From NCBI RefSeq assembly GCF_007830125.1, contig NZ_VLLG01000002.1:1434550-1498549 (forward strand): a stretch of DNA of 64,000 nt, written 5' to 3'. The translations under genes were made by a program, and so were the position numbers. The notes beneath the pieces are model-generated. The model had not been told where the DNA came from. It was given only the letters and a program-made list of their open reading frames with translations, and ran no database searches. Position 1 is the stretch's first letter. Every line of letters begins with the position of its first letter. Shown here in pieces: positions 18,618 to 27,705 of the stretch. Origin of the DNA: Chitinophaga japonensis. Its GTDB lineage: Bacteria > Bacteroidota > Bacteroidia > Chitinophagales > Chitinophagaceae.

Positions 18618-18923
18618 ATGTTCGGAGATCTTTTTGGCAAGCTGCAGGAAGCGCAGCAGAAAATGCAGGAAGGCAAGGAAAGACTGGCCAATATCACCGT
18701 GGAAGGAGAAGCGGGGGACGGCGCCGTAAAAGTAACGGTGACGGGCAATCGTGAAGTAAAAGGTATTGAAATAAAAGAGCAACTGCTGGCAGCAGAAAAT
18801 AAGGAGGAGCTGGAAGACCTGCTGATCACGGCGCTGAACCGTGCGCTGAAAAATGCCGAAGGCGCCTGGGAGGCGGAAATGAAAGGCGTAGCCGGGGGCA
18901 TGCTGGGCGGCCTGGGCATGTAA
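18618..18923 (+). CDS. YbaB/EbfC family nucleoid-associated protein
   Basis: The 101-residue product starts MFGDLFGKLQEAQQKMQEGKERLANITVEG, continues with the beta-hairpin GAVKVTVTGNREVKGIEI, and ends in the helix region LITALNRALKNAEGAWEAEM and a glycine/methionine-rich tail. This is the YbaB tweezer-shaped dimer that coats DNA. Length is normal. It is not next to dnaX or recR here, unlike in many Proteobacteria. It is convergent with the DUF72 gene. Confidence 0.93.
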   Translation: MFGDLFGKLQEAQQKMQEGKERLANITVEGEAGDGAVKVTVTGNREVKGIEIKEQLLAAENKEELEDLLITALNRALKNAEGAWEAEMKGVAGGMLGGLGM

Positions 18924-18948
18924 GGTACCAATGTGCCGGAGCAGGTAT

Positions 18949-19695
18949 TTACTGCATCAGTTCCTTCAGCTTGCGGGCATTGTCCAGGGCGTAGCCAAAT
19001 ACATCATTGTTGAAGAATATCCATAAGTTGTGCCCCTCCTTTAGCCAGCGCCCGCATTTACGGGCATATGCGCGCAGGGACACGGTGGCGTAGTTGGACG
19101 CATACAGCTCGCCGGGCCCATGAAAACGCAGGTAAATATGCGGGGCCGTAACCGCCTCTTTGTACGGGAAGCGCTTGCCGGAGTGGGCAATGACCAGGCC
19201 TACGCCAAATTCCTCCATCAGCGACAGGCTTTCACGGCTGAACCAGCTTTTATCCCGTACTTCCAGGGAAAAATCATATGGCTGATAGGTGTTTGCCAGC
19301 AGGCTGTAAAATTCCCTGGCCACACCCGCATCAAAGGTGACATGAGCCGGCAATTGCACCAGGATAGGCCCCAGCCGCTCCTGTACCTGGTCAAAAACCC
19401 GGAAGAATACCTCCATACTTTCTGCAGGGTCACGCAGTTTTTTATAATGGGAAATATACCGGCTCAGCTTGGGGCAGAAAATAAAAGAAGGCGGCACCTT
19501 GTCCGCCCAGTTGAGCACGGTTTGCGTTTTGGGTAAATGATAGAAGCTGGTATTGATCTCCGTACAGTCAAATTCCCGGCTGTAAAACGCCAGGTAGTCC
19601 GTGGGTTTCATTTTTTCCGGGTAATACAATCCTTTCCAGTGCTTATAGCTCCAGCCGGATGTACCGATGTGCCAGGCGGGACGTTTCTTTTTCAT
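18949..19695 (-). CDS. DUF72 (YecE-like) family protein
   Basis: The 248-residue TIM-barrel-like protein opens WHIGTSGWSYKHWKGLYYP and continues with EINTSFYHLPKTQTVLNW, FIFCPKLSRYISHYKKL, PILVQLPAHVTF and SLEVRDKSWF, all typical of DUF72. The last residues include LWIFFNNDVFGYALDNARKL, the C-terminal family motif. The biochemical role is unknown. I choose the ATG at 19695 because the reading frame further upstream is hydrophobic and not conserved in this family. It is separated by about 110 bases from the tRNA-Thr gene on the other strand. Confidence 0.9.
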   Translation of the reverse strand: MKKKRPAWHIGTSGWSYKHWKGLYYPEKMKPTDYLAFYSREFDCTEINTSFYHLPKTQTVLNWADKVPPSFIFCPKLSRYISHYKKLRDPAESMEVFFRVFDQVQERLGPILVQLPAHVTFDAGVAREFYSLLANTYQPYDFSLEVRDKSWFSRESLSLMEEFGVGLVIAHSGKRFPYKEAVTAPHIYLRFHGPGELYASNYATVSLRAYARKCGRWLKEGHNLWIFFNNDVFGYALDNARKLKELMQ

Positions 19696-19807
19696 AGCGC
19701 TTTTAGAATAGAGGGGTACAACATTGGTACCGTTTTGGGGAATGGCAGAAAATTTTCGTGCACCTGTTATTAATAAGAGCAGGATCATTAAATTTGTGAC
19801 AATTTAA

Positions 19808-19880
19808 GCCAACCTAGCTCAGCCGGTAGAGCAACAGTTTCGTAAATTGTAGGTCGTGGGTTCGAATCCCATGGTTGGCT
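19808..19880 (+). tRNA. tRNA-Thr (anticodon CGT)
   Basis: The 73-base sequence folds as a full cloverleaf. The acceptor stem is GCCAACC paired with GGTTGGC. The D-arm is GCTC/GAGC, the anticodon stem ACAGT/ATTGT with loop TTCGTAA (anticodon CGT at 19841-19843), and the T-arm GTGGG/CCCAT with TTCGAAT loop. CCA is not encoded. The anticodon reads ACG codons for threonine. Confidence 0.95.
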
Positions 19881-19973
19881 CAACACAACAGGCACTTGTA
19901 ACGGTTATCCGGGATGAGTGCTTTTTTATTGGTCACCATTCCGTTAAGAAATTACGGTATATGATTTTAATCA

Positions 19974-20004
19974 TTGGATACAACAAATTATCGCCCTACT
20001 TTTG
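19974..20004 (+). promoter_or_regulatory. desaturase promoter, predicted leaderless start
   Basis: TTG (19974-19976), exactly 20 bases, then TACTTTTG (19997-20004) match the Bacteroidota -33/-7 consensus. The ATG lies only 6 bases after the -7 box, so the transcript should begin at or next to the start codon. Confidence 0.65.
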
Positions 20005-20010
20005 ACTATT

Positions 20011-20886
20011 ATGAGTACCGCGATACAACAACGGAAGCATCCTAACTGGCTGCATGAGCTGGACTTTATCGGCATACACCTGGTGCCATTCCTGGCGTTC
20101 TTTACCCATGTGCGCACATTTGACTGGATTGTGTGCGCTGTATTATACGTGGCAAGAATGTTCTTTGTAACCGGAGGTTATCACCGGTATTTCTCGCACC
20201 GCTCGTTCAAAACCTCCCGCTTCTTCCAGTTCATACTGGCATTTGGCGCGCAAAGCAGTTTTCAGAAAGGCGTGCTCTGGTGGGCCGCCAATCACCGCAT
20301 ACATCACAAGCACAGCGATACGCCGGAAGATCCGCATTCCGCCAACCTCTACGGGTTCTGGTATGCGCACATTGGCTGGATCATGGGGCCGGAGTACAAG
20401 CCCACCCGCTTTGACCTGATCAAGGACATGAAACACCGGGAGCTGTATTGGCTGAACAAATATCATTTTGTACCGCCCGTAATACTGGCGCTGGCGGTAT
20501 ACCTGATCGGCAATAAGGTGAACGGCGCCGGTTTCTTTGACTGGAGCGCCGGCCTGTCTACCCTGTTCATCGGGTTCTTCCTCAGCACCATCCTGCTTTT
20601 TCACGGCACTTTCACCATTAACTCGCTGATGCACAAGATCGGCAGGCAGCGCTACAAAACCGGCGACCAGTCCCGCAACAGCCTGATACTGGCCCTGGTA
20701 ACCCTGGGCGAAGGCTGGCACAACAACCATCACTATTACCAGAGCGCCGCACGCCAGGGCTTCTACTGGTGGGAGATAGATATCACCTATTACATTATCC
20801 GCTTCCTGGGCCTGCTGGGCATTGTATGGGACATCCGGCCGGTGCCGGTAAAAGTAAAGGAGAGCAACAAGATACATCCTTCATAA
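20011..20886 (+). CDS. acyl-CoA desaturase (delta-9-type membrane fatty acid desaturase)
   Basis: This diiron membrane enzyme introduces double bonds into acyl chains. The 291-residue product has all three histidine boxes: GGYHRYFSHRSF (HxxxxH), AANHRIHHKHSD (HxxHH) and GEGWHNNHHYY (HxxHH). It has about four hydrophobic segments. DTPEDPHSANLYGFWYAHIGW is a further family hallmark. A TTG nine bases upstream could start a longer reading frame but lies inside the promoter, so the ATG at 20011 is preferred. The likely role is control of membrane fluidity by making unsaturated acyl chains. Confidence 0.93.
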   Translation: MSTAIQQRKHPNWLHELDFIGIHLVPFLAFFTHVRTFDWIVCAVLYVARMFFVTGGYHRYFSHRSFKTSRFFQFILAFGAQSSFQKGVLWWAANHRIHHKHSDTPEDPHSANLYGFWYAHIGWIMGPEYKPTRFDLIKDMKHRELYWLNKYHFVPPVILALAVYLIGNKVNGAGFFDWSAGLSTLFIGFFLSTILLFHGTFTINSLMHKIGRQRYKTGDQSRNSLILALVTLGEGWHNNHHYYQSAARQGFYWWEIDITYYIIRFLGLLGIVWDIRPVPVKVKESNKIHPS

Positions 20887-20935
20887 GTACAATGAATACC
20901 GGGATTTAGTAAGTGCAAATGCTGCCGGTATCCGG

Positions 20936-20943
20936 TAGCTTTG
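20936..20943 (+). promoter_or_regulatory. -7 promoter box of the Bcr/CflA gene
   Basis: TAGCTTTG fits TAnnTTTG and ends five bases before the ATG at 20949, again predicting a leaderless or nearly leaderless mRNA. The base triplet 20 bases upstream is GTG, not TTG, so the -33 match is weak. Confidence 0.45.
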
Positions 20944-20948
20944 CATGT

Positions 20949-22175
20949 ATGGCAAGAACGAAGCGACAACATTTTTTCCTGATACTGATATTAGGCGCCC
21001 TTACCGCATTGGCGCCTTTTTCTATAGACATGTACCTGCCGGGTTTCCCGGCCATTGCAAAAGACCTGCACACCAGCATTGCGGAGGTATCCCTTTCCCT
21101 GTCCAGCTTTTTTATCGGGGTTTCTGCGGGGCAACTGCTGTACGGGCCGCTGCTGGACCGTTTTGGCAGAAAGCGCCCGCTGCATATAGGGTTAGTAGTA
21201 TACCTGCTCACCTCCCTGGGCTGCGTGGTAGCCACTTCCGTGGAGGCGCTGATCGTGCTGCGCTTTTTGCAGGCGCTGGGCTGCTGTGCCTGCACCGTAG
21301 CCGCTACTGCCATGGTGCGCGATCTTTTCCCGGTGGAAGATAATGCCCGCGTGTTTTCCATGCTGCTGCTGGTGGTAGGCGTATCGCCCATGCTGGCGCC
21401 GGCGGTAGGCGGTTATGTCACGGAATTCCTGGGCTGGCATTATATCTTCATCATCCTCACCGTGCTGGCCGCCGTGATACTGGCGGGCTCCTACTGGGGA
21501 TTGCCGGAAAGCTACCAGCCGGACCCTTCCTATTCGCTGCTGCCCGCGCCTATTGTCCGCAGCTTCCTGTTCGTAGTGCAGGAGTGGCGCTTCACCACCT
21601 ATGCATTTGCAGGCGCTATTGTATTTGCCGGTTTGCTGGCCTACGTAGCGGGATCGCCGTATGTTTTCCTGGAAATATTTAAGGTAAGCGGCACCCAGTA
21701 CAGCCTCATTTTTGCTTTGCTGGCCGCGGGGCTGATAGGGGCGGGGCAGGTAAACAGCCTGCTGCTCCGGAAATATAAAAGCGAGCAGATCATACGGGCG
21801 GCGCTCATTTTCCAGGCTATTACAGGCATTATACTGGTGACCGGCACCAGTAACGGATGGGTAGGACTAGCAGGTACACTGGGGCTGATATTTGTGTTCC
21901 TGTCCTGCGCGGGATTTATTTTTCCGAATGCTTCCGCACTTTCCATGGCGCCGTTTTCCAAACATGCCGGCAGCGCCTCTGCATTGATGGGCGCTTTGCA
22001 AATGGGACTGGGCGCACTGGCTTCCGTTGCGGTGAGCCTGTTGAGCAAAAGTGATCACAGCACTTTTCCCATGACGGGCGTAATGGCTGCCTGTTCCCTG
22101 CTGGCGCTGGGCATTCTTTTTACCGGCAGCCGGGTGATCCGTTACCGGGCCGGCAGCGGGAAGGTGTCCCTGTAA
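20949..22175 (+). CDS. multidrug efflux MFS transporter, Bcr/CflA family
   Basis: The 408-residue product has twelve hydrophobic segments. It opens FLILILGALTALAPFSIDMYLPGFPAIAKDL, characteristic of the Bcr/CflA drug:proton antiporters, and has the MFS loop motif LLDRFGRKRPL between helices 2 and 3. VGVSPMLAPAVGGYV is the usual helix-5 motif of drug exporters. The ATG at 20949 is preferred over upstream GTG and ATG codons because it directly precedes a positively charged start and sits right after a -7 box. The exported compounds are unknown; homologues export bicyclomycin, sulfonamides or cysteine. Confidence 0.9.
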   Translation: MARTKRQHFFLILILGALTALAPFSIDMYLPGFPAIAKDLHTSIAEVSLSLSSFFIGVSAGQLLYGPLLDRFGRKRPLHIGLVVYLLTSLGCVVATSVEALIVLRFLQALGCCACTVAATAMVRDLFPVEDNARVFSMLLLVVGVSPMLAPAVGGYVTEFLGWHYIFIILTVLAAVILAGSYWGLPESYQPDPSYSLLPAPIVRSFLFVVQEWRFTTYAFAGAIVFAGLLAYVAGSPYVFLEIFKVSGTQYSLIFALLAAGLIGAGQVNSLLLRKYKSEQIIRAALIFQAITGIILVTGTSNGWVGLAGTLGLIFVFLSCAGFIFPNASALSMAPFSKHAGSASALMGALQMGLGALASVAVSLLSKSDHSTFPMTGVMAACSLLALGILFTGSRVIRYRAGSGKVSL

Positions 22176-22185
22176 GCGGGCATTA

Positions 22186-22614
22186 TTAGTTCAAAGTGGC
22201 CGCATCGTTGTTCAGGCGGTCCCTGGCAAAGGTGATGGCCGTTTTACCGTGTGGTACGGGTTTCCCGTTCTCATCTACATTTACGAATACCAGCTTTTCA
22301 ATGGCCAGTACCGGCTGGTGCGTGATCTTGTTCCTTACTTCGCACTTGAGGGTAATGGAGGTGCGGCCAAAATCGGTGGCTACAATGCCCAGCTCAATGA
22401 TATCCCCCAGGCGCGGGGCGCTGATGAAATTGATCTCTGAAATGAACTTGGTCACCACACGGGGATTGTTCAACTGCAGGATCGCATAGATCACCGCTTC
22501 TTCATCTATCCATTTTAACAGGCTGCCGCCAAAAAGGGTATGGTTGGGATTCAGGTCTTCGGGTTTTACCCATCTGCGGGTACGGAATTTTAATTCAGGT
22601 TCTTGTGCTTCCAT
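22186..22614 (-). CDS. acyl-CoA thioesterase, hotdog fold (YciA-like)
   Basis: The 142-residue protein has the hotdog thioesterase pattern of the YciA/BACH group: RRWVKPEDLNPNHTLFGGSLLKWIDEEAVIYA, where the NxxxxxFGG and DEEA residues form the active site. VVTKFISEINFISAPRLGDIIELG and the strand SITLKCEVRNK follow. It hydrolyses acyl-CoA thioesters; chain-length choice cannot be read. It is a single gene between the convergent MFS gene and obg. Confidence 0.9.
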   Translation of the reverse strand: MEAQEPELKFRTRRWVKPEDLNPNHTLFGGSLLKWIDEEAVIYAILQLNNPRVVTKFISEINFISAPRLGDIIELGIVATDFGRTSITLKCEVRNKITHQPVLAIEKLVFVNVDENGKPVPHGKTAITFARDRLNNDAATLN

Positions 22615-22744
22615 AAATAAATATCGTTTAGAGAGTTATTGGAATAGGGTGGGGTTACTTGCGTTGAATGACAATGCAAAGGTCCGAAAGAATGGGGCAA
22701 CACCCAAACTGATATTATTTATGCGGCTATAAAGAGAGCCTATG

Positions 22745-23737
22745 TTAGTTGTTCAATGCCTGCCAGAGCATGTCCTTCAGCTCGTTGAGCCCCTGCTGGG
22801 CCACGGAGGAAATGAACACGTGGGGAATGTTTTCCGGCAGCTCTGCCGCAATAGCTTTCCGCAGCTCTTCGTCCAGCATATCGCTCTTGGAAACGGCCAG
22901 CAGGAATTGTTTGTCCAGCAGTTCGGGATTGTATTGCTCCAGCTCATTCACCAGTATCTCAAATTCTTTGCGGTGATCTTTACTATCGGCCGGTATCAGG
23001 AACAACAGTACGGAGTTGCGCTCAATATGCCGCAGGAAGCGGTGCCCCAGGCCCCGGCCCTCGTGTGCGCCCTCGATGATACCGGGCAGGTCGGCAATGC
23101 AGAAAGATTTATCATCCCGGTAGGGGACAATGCCCAGTTGGGGTGTGAGCGTGGTAAAGGCGTAATCCGCGATCTGCGGTTTGGCCGCGGTAATGGTGGA
23201 GAGCAGGGTAGACTTGCCGGCATTCGGAAATCCTACCAGCCCTACGTCTGCCAGCACTTTCAGCTCCAGCAGCTTCCAGCCTTCCTGTCCCGGCTCGCCG
23301 GGCTGCGCGTATTCCGGCGTTTGGTTGGTAGGGGTTTTAAAGTAAGCGTTGCCGCGCCCGCCCTGCCCGCCGGGCAGCAGGATGATCTCCTGGCCGTCGT
23401 GCAGTATTTCTGCTTCCAGCTCGCCGCTTTCCTCGTCGCGCACCTGGGTGCCCAGGGGCACTTCAATCACTACATCCTGCCCGTTGCGGCCGGTGCAGTT
23501 GTTGCGGCTGCCGTTCTCGCCGTTGGTAGCCAGGACGTTTTTGCGCCAGCGCAGGTGCAGCAGCGTCCAAAGCTGGGCATTGCCTTTCAGTATGATATGC
23601 CCGCCCCGGCCCCCGTCGCCCCCGTCAGGCCCTGCCTGGGGGTTGAATTTGGTGCGCATGAAGTGCATGCTGCCGGCGCCGCCTTTGCCGGACCTGCAAA
23701 ATACCCGTATATAATCTACAAAATTGCCTTTTTCCAC
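22745..23737 (-). CDS. obg: Obg family GTPase
   Basis: Obg is an essential GTPase that binds the 50S subunit and senses GTP/ppGpp. The 330-residue product has the glycine-rich Obg fold (1-160, [18 protein letters not shown]), then the G domain with G1 GFPNAGKS (169-176), G3 DLPGIIEGA and G4 SKSD. The C-terminal OCT extension found in some species is absent. Translation starts at GTG 23737: the frame is closed by an in-frame TAA just upstream and the fold begins at residue 5. It is followed upstream by adk on the same strand, and the pair may be co-expressed. Confidence 0.95.
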   Translation of the reverse strand: MEKGNFVDYIRVFCRSGKGGAGSMHFMRTKFNPQAGPDGGDGGRGGHIILKGNAQLWTLLHLRWRKNVLATNGENGSRNNCTGRNGQDVVIEVPLGTQVRDEESGELEAEILHDGQEIILLPGGQGGRGNAYFKTPTNQTPEYAQPGEPGQEGWKLLELKVLADVGLVGFPNAGKSTLLSTITAAKPQIADYAFTTLTPQLGIVPYRDDKSFCIADLPGIIEGAHEGRGLGHRFLRHIERNSVLLFLIPADSKDHRKEFEILVNELEQYNPELLDKQFLLAVSKSDMLDEELRKAIAAELPENIPHVFISSVAQQGLNELKDMLWQALNN

Positions 23738-23866
23738 TGCCTGGTCGCTTTAGCCCAAATAAAAAACGCAAAGATCGGGAAGTTTGCGTGAATTATTACA
23801 AATCACGCTACTTTCGCTCTTTGCGTTTATGATGTTGATCGTTTGTAATACGCTATGGGCGGAGGC

Positions 23867-24454
23867 TTACACTTTCTCGCTTACCAGCTCGTCAATCTCC
23901 TTGCTCAGCAGCCCGAATATCTCTTCTATGCTGCCGCTGCCCCTGATCTTTTTAAACTTGCCGTATTTGGCGTAGTGATCGGCCACCGGGGCGGTTTTGT
24001 TATGATATTCCACGATACGGGCTTTCACTACATCTTCATTGGCATCATCGCTGCGGCCGGAGGTAAGGCCACGGTTCAGCAGGCGTTTTATCAGCTCGTC
24101 TTCCGGCACTTCCAGGCTCAGTACAGCGGCAATAGCGGTTTTCTTCAGGGCCAGCAGTTTATCCAGCGCTTCTGCCTGGGCAGTGGTACGCGGAAAACCG
24201 TCGAATATAAAGCCCCTGGCATCCGGGTTGGCGTCCAGCTTGGAGCTGATCATGCCTATCACTACTTCATCCGGCACCAGTTGCCCCTGGTCCATAAATT
24301 TTTTTGCTTCCAGGCCCAACGGCGTTTTCGCTTCTATCTCGCTCCGCAGCAGATCCCCGGTGCTCAGGTGAATGAGACCGTATTTGTTGATCAGGTTAGC
24401 ACTTTGAGTGCCCTTGCCGCTACCGGGAGGGCCAAATAAAATAATATTGACCAT
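23867..24454 (-). CDS. adk: adenylate kinase
   Basis: Adenylate kinase balances ATP, ADP and AMP. The 195-residue product has the P-loop GPPGSGKGT (8-16), the AMP-binding motif STGDLLRSEI and FDGFPRTTAQAEAL. The LID is of the short type (around RGLTSGRSDDANEDVV), lacking the zinc-finger-like insert of long enzymes. The ATG at 24454 immediately precedes the P-loop strand. A TATATTTG box on the minus strand at 24488-24495 is the probable -7 element, giving a leader of about 27 bases. Confidence 0.97.
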   Translation of the reverse strand: MVNIILFGPPGSGKGTQSANLINKYGLIHLSTGDLLRSEIEAKTPLGLEAKKFMDQGQLVPDEVVIGMISSKLDANPDARGFIFDGFPRTTAQAEALDKLLALKKTAIAAVLSLEVPEDELIKRLLNRGLTSGRSDDANEDVVKARIVEYHNKTAPVADHYAKYGKFKKIRGSGSIEEIFGLLSKEIDELVSEKV

Positions 24455-24636
24455 GATTCTTTAAAAAAAACTTAATTAGCAAGATTGCAAATATAACAAA
24501 CAATTGAATGTATTGGTAATAAAATTACGGTTGATTAAACAGTATAAAAAAATTGTCAGTATTAGTAAACAGCATTTAAATTTTCGCTCAAAAACATGAA
24601 ATTTATTTAAATATAAATTCACCGTAAAACCTTTAT

Positions 24637-24650
24637 TTTATGGCCATAAA
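24637..24650. promoter_or_regulatory. perfect palindrome upstream of the GH3-beta-lactamase gene
   Basis: TTTATGGCCATAAA is a perfect 14-base palindrome 66 bases before the ATG at 24717, in a very A/T-rich 262-base gap that holds no gene. A second imperfect palindrome lies near 24598-24620. It could be an operator, but no cognate regulator is visible. Confidence 0.35.
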
Positions 24651-24716
24651 GCAGATGTATAAGTAATATCATTAATCCGTTGGACCTCACTTAAATAATA
24701 TTTGTAAGTTTATAAA

Positions 24717-27701
24717 ATGATCAGGAAGTATTTATTGCTACTGGGGCTCACGGGAATATCTTTGACGGGACAAGCCATACAAGGGCCTCAACAACCTACA
24801 CAACACGAAGCAGCAGGAGACACTACCATCCACGATGCCGCAGCCACCCGCTGGGCCGACAGTGTTTTTAACAGTCTTACTCCGGAAGAGCGCATTGCGC
24901 AATTGATCATTATCAGGGCGCATTCCAACCTGGGGCAGGAGCATGTCAACCAGGTAGTAAACGATATCCGCAATAATAAAGTAGGCGGCGTATGTTTTTT
25001 CCAGGGCGGGCCGGTAAGGCAGGCCAACCTCACCAACTATTACCAGGCTATTTCCAAGGTGCCGTTGCTGGTGTCCATTGACGGGGAATGGGGCCTGGGC
25101 ATGCGCCTGGACAGCGTGATCAGCCTGCCGCGCAACCTGATGCTGGGCGCGCTGCAGGACACTACCCTGGCACGGGAGGCCGGCCGCCTTATGGGCGAGC
25201 AGTGCCGCCGCCTGGGTATTCATATTGACTTTGCGCCGGATATGGATGTGAATAACAATCCCAATAACCCGGTGATCAACGACCGCTCTTTTGGTGAGGA
25301 TAAATACCAGGTGGCGCGTATGGGCGTAGCCGTTATAAAAGGCATGCAGGACGCCGGTATCATGGCCTGCGCCAAGCATTTTCCCGGGCATGGGGATACG
25401 GATGTGGATTCCCACCTGGACCTGCCCGTGATCGGTAAAAGCCGTGCCCAGCTAGATTCCCTGGAGCTGTACCCCTTCCGGGAGGCCATTGCCGCCGGCG
25501 TGGGCTCCATTATGGTAGGCCACCTGTACGTGCCGGCCATTGACAAACGGCCCAATACGCCTACCTCCATTTCCTACAATGCCGTTACCCGCCTGCTGAA
25601 AAGGGAGCTGGGCTTTAAAGGGCTGGTGGTAACGGATGCACTGGAAATGAAGGGGATTGCCAAGTATTACGATAATGGTGAGGAGTCCTTACGGTCATTG
25701 CTGGCAGGTAACGACCTGATGATACTGCCCTCTACCGCCGCCGGCAGCGTAGCTGCTATTATGCGGGGCATTCAGCGCGGACAGATCTCCTGGCAGGAGG
25801 TGAACCGCCGGGTAAAGAAAGTGCTCGTCGCCAAATACCACCTGGGCCTCCATAACCCGCAGGTGATAGATACCAGCCACCTGGTGGCCGACCTGAATGC
25901 GCAAACGGATACCCTGCGCCGGCAGATTGCCCGGCAGGCCATTACCCTGGTAAAAAATGACAACCGCCTGATCCCGTTTGAGCCATATACCTCCCGTAAG
26001 AAGAAGCTGGCCGTAGTAGCCGTAGGTGCGGATGCCGGCAATGCTTTCCTGCAGGCCGTAAAAGGCCACCGGGAAGATGTGGATACCTATTTTTTTACCA
26101 GCCGGCAAAGCATACAGGAAGTAGCGCCGCTGGTAAACCGCCTGCAGCGCGACTACAAAGCGGTGATCATCGGGCTGCACGATTACAGCCGCCGCCCCGC
26201 CAGGAGCTTTGGCATTACCGTAGCGGAGAAGGTGCTGGTACGGCAACTGGTGCAGGAAATGCCTTCCGCCCTGGTAGCCTTTGGCAATCCTTACGCATTG
26301 CAGTACTTCTGCGAGGCGCCCACTATTGTAGCGGCTTATGAAGATGATTCTGTTACGCAGCGGGCCGCAGCGGACCTGCTGTTTGGCAAGCTGGGCCCCG
26401 GCGGCAAGCTGCCGGTAACGGTATGCCCAAGCCTGCCCTCCGGTACCGGTATCACCTACGTGCTGCCTACCTACGCCACCTTGCCCAAAGCGGAGCCGGA
26501 AGAAGTAGGGATGAGCTCCTTTGTACTGACACAGATAGACGGGCTGGCAAAAGAGATGATGGACAACCAGGCGGCGCCCGGTTGCGAGATACTGGCCATG
26601 AAAGACGGCCGGGTGGTGTATAATAAAAGCTTTGGCTATTACAGCTACAACCGCTGGGAAGAAGTGACGCCCGGTACCATTTACGACCTGGCCTCCGTTA
26701 CCAAGATCTGCGCCACCACCTTGTCTGTCATGCGCCTGTATGATGAAGGCAAGCTGCGCCTGGATGCCACCCTGGGAGATTACCTGCCCTGGATGCGCGG
26801 TACGGACAAAGCCGGTTTGCGTATACAGGATGTGCTGCTGCACCAGGCCGGCCTGGCGCCTTACATACCCTTCTATAAGGAAACCCTGTATCCCAACGGC
26901 TTCCCGGACTCCAGTATCTACCGCTCCCATGCAGATTCCGTTCATACCCTGCGGGTAGCGGAAGAGCTGTATATGGACAGCAATTATGTAAAGGTAATGT
27001 TCCAGCGCATGCTGGACAGCAAGCTGAATCCCCGCCAGGGATATGTGTACAGCGATATGGATTTTATTTTCCTGGGGAAGATAGTGGAAGCGCTGAGCGG
27101 GCAAACGCTGGATGAATACGCGAGGAATACTTTTTATGAACCGCTGGGACTGGCCACTACCGGCTTCCAGCCCAGGAAACGGTTTCAACTGGAGCGGCTG
27201 GCGCCTACCGAGTTCGAGCATATTTTCCGCAGGCAGTTGATACGGGGCGATGTGCATGATCCCGGTGCGGCCATGTTTGGCGGGGTGTCCGGCCATGCCG
27301 GGCTGTTTTCCAATGCGCAGGACCTGGGGGTGATCATGCAGATGCTGCTGAACGGTGGCAAATATAACGGCATCCAGTTCATACAACCGGAAACCATTCG
27401 CTTGTTTACTTCCTATGGTACCAGGAACAGCCGCAGGGGACTGGGGTTTGATAAGCCGGAGTTGGATAATAGCCGGCGGCAGCATCCTTACCCGGCAGCG
27501 AGCGCGTCACCACTCACGTTCGGGCATACCGGGTTTACTGGTACCTGCGTATGGGTAGATCCGCAGTATAAACTGGTGTTTGTTTTTCTCAGCAACCGGG
27601 TATGCCCTGATGGTGGAGCGAATCTCAAGCTCAGCACCATGCATATAAGGGAGAACATCATGGAGGTGCTTTATAAAGCAATGCGGGCGGAAAGCGAATA
27701 G
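24717..27701 (+). CDS. glycoside hydrolase family 3 fused to a class-C beta-lactamase-like serine hydrolase
   Basis: The 994-residue product has a short signal peptide (1-20, ending TGQAIQG). A GH3 N-terminal domain follows (about 40-370) with the NagZ-type motif AKHFPGHGDTDVDSH and the nucleophile aspartate in VVTDALEMKG. Next comes a GH3 C-terminal-like domain (about 385-590), then a serine hydrolase domain (about 600-990) with SVTK (S-x-x-K), the YSD motif and HTG in FGHTGFTGT. Such fusions are known in Bacteroidota. Each half alone resembles a beta-N-acetylglucosaminidase and an esterase/penicillin-binding-like hydrolase, suggesting work on peptidoglycan or chitin-like sugars in the periplasm. 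No neighbour clarifies this. Confidence 0.9.
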   Translation: MIRKYLLLLGLTGISLTGQAIQGPQQPTQHEAAGDTTIHDAAATRWADSVFNSLTPEERIAQLIIIRAHSNLGQEHVNQVVNDIRNNKVGGVCFFQGGPVRQANLTNYYQAISKVPLLVSIDGEWGLGMRLDSVISLPRNLMLGALQDTTLAREAGRLMGEQCRRLGIHIDFAPDMDVNNNPNNPVINDRSFGEDKYQVARMGVAVIKGMQDAGIMACAKHFPGHGDTDVDSHLDLPVIGKSRAQLDSLELYPFREAIAAGVGSIMVGHLYVPAIDKRPNTPTSISYNAVTRLLKRELGFKGLVVTDALEMKGIAKYYDNGEESLRSLLAGNDLMILPSTAAGSVAAIMRGIQRGQISWQEVNRRVKKVLVAKYHLGLHNPQVIDTSHLVADLNAQTDTLRRQIARQAITLVKNDNRLIPFEPYTSRKKKLAVVAVGADAGNAFLQAVKGHREDVDTYFFTSRQSIQEVAPLVNRLQRDYKAVIIGLHDYSRRPARSFGITVAEKVLVRQLVQEMPSALVAFGNPYALQYFCEAPTIVAAYEDDSVTQRAAADLLFGKLGPGGKLPVTVCPSLPSGTGITYVLPTYATLPKAEPEEVGMSSFVLTQIDGLAKEMMDNQAAPGCEILAMKDGRVVYNKSFGYYSYNRWEEVTPGTIYDLASVTKICATTLSVMRLYDEGKLRLDATLGDYLPWMRGTDKAGLRIQDVLLHQAGLAPYIPFYKETLYPNGFPDSSIYRSHADSVHTLRVAEELYMDSNYVKVMFQRMLDSKLNPRQGYVYSDMDFIFLGKIVEALSGQTLDEYARNTFYEPLGLATTGFQPRKRFQLERLAPTEFEHIFRRQLIRGDVHDPGAAMFGGVSGHAGLFSNAQDLGVIMQMLLNGGKYNGIQFIQPETIRLFTSYGTRNSRRGLGFDKPELDNSRRQHPYPAASASPLTFGHTGFTGTCVWVDPQYKLVFVFLSNRVCPDGGANLKLSTMHIRENIMEVLYKAMRAESE

Positions 27702-27705
27702 CTGG

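Noticed and set aside
20002..20010. TTG start extending the desaturase by three residues
   Set aside because: It lies inside the -7 box of the promoter, and the ATG at 20011 fits better.
25695..27485. 596-residue open frame antisense to the GH3 fusion
   Set aside because: Shadow of a long G+C-rich gene with no recognisable domain.
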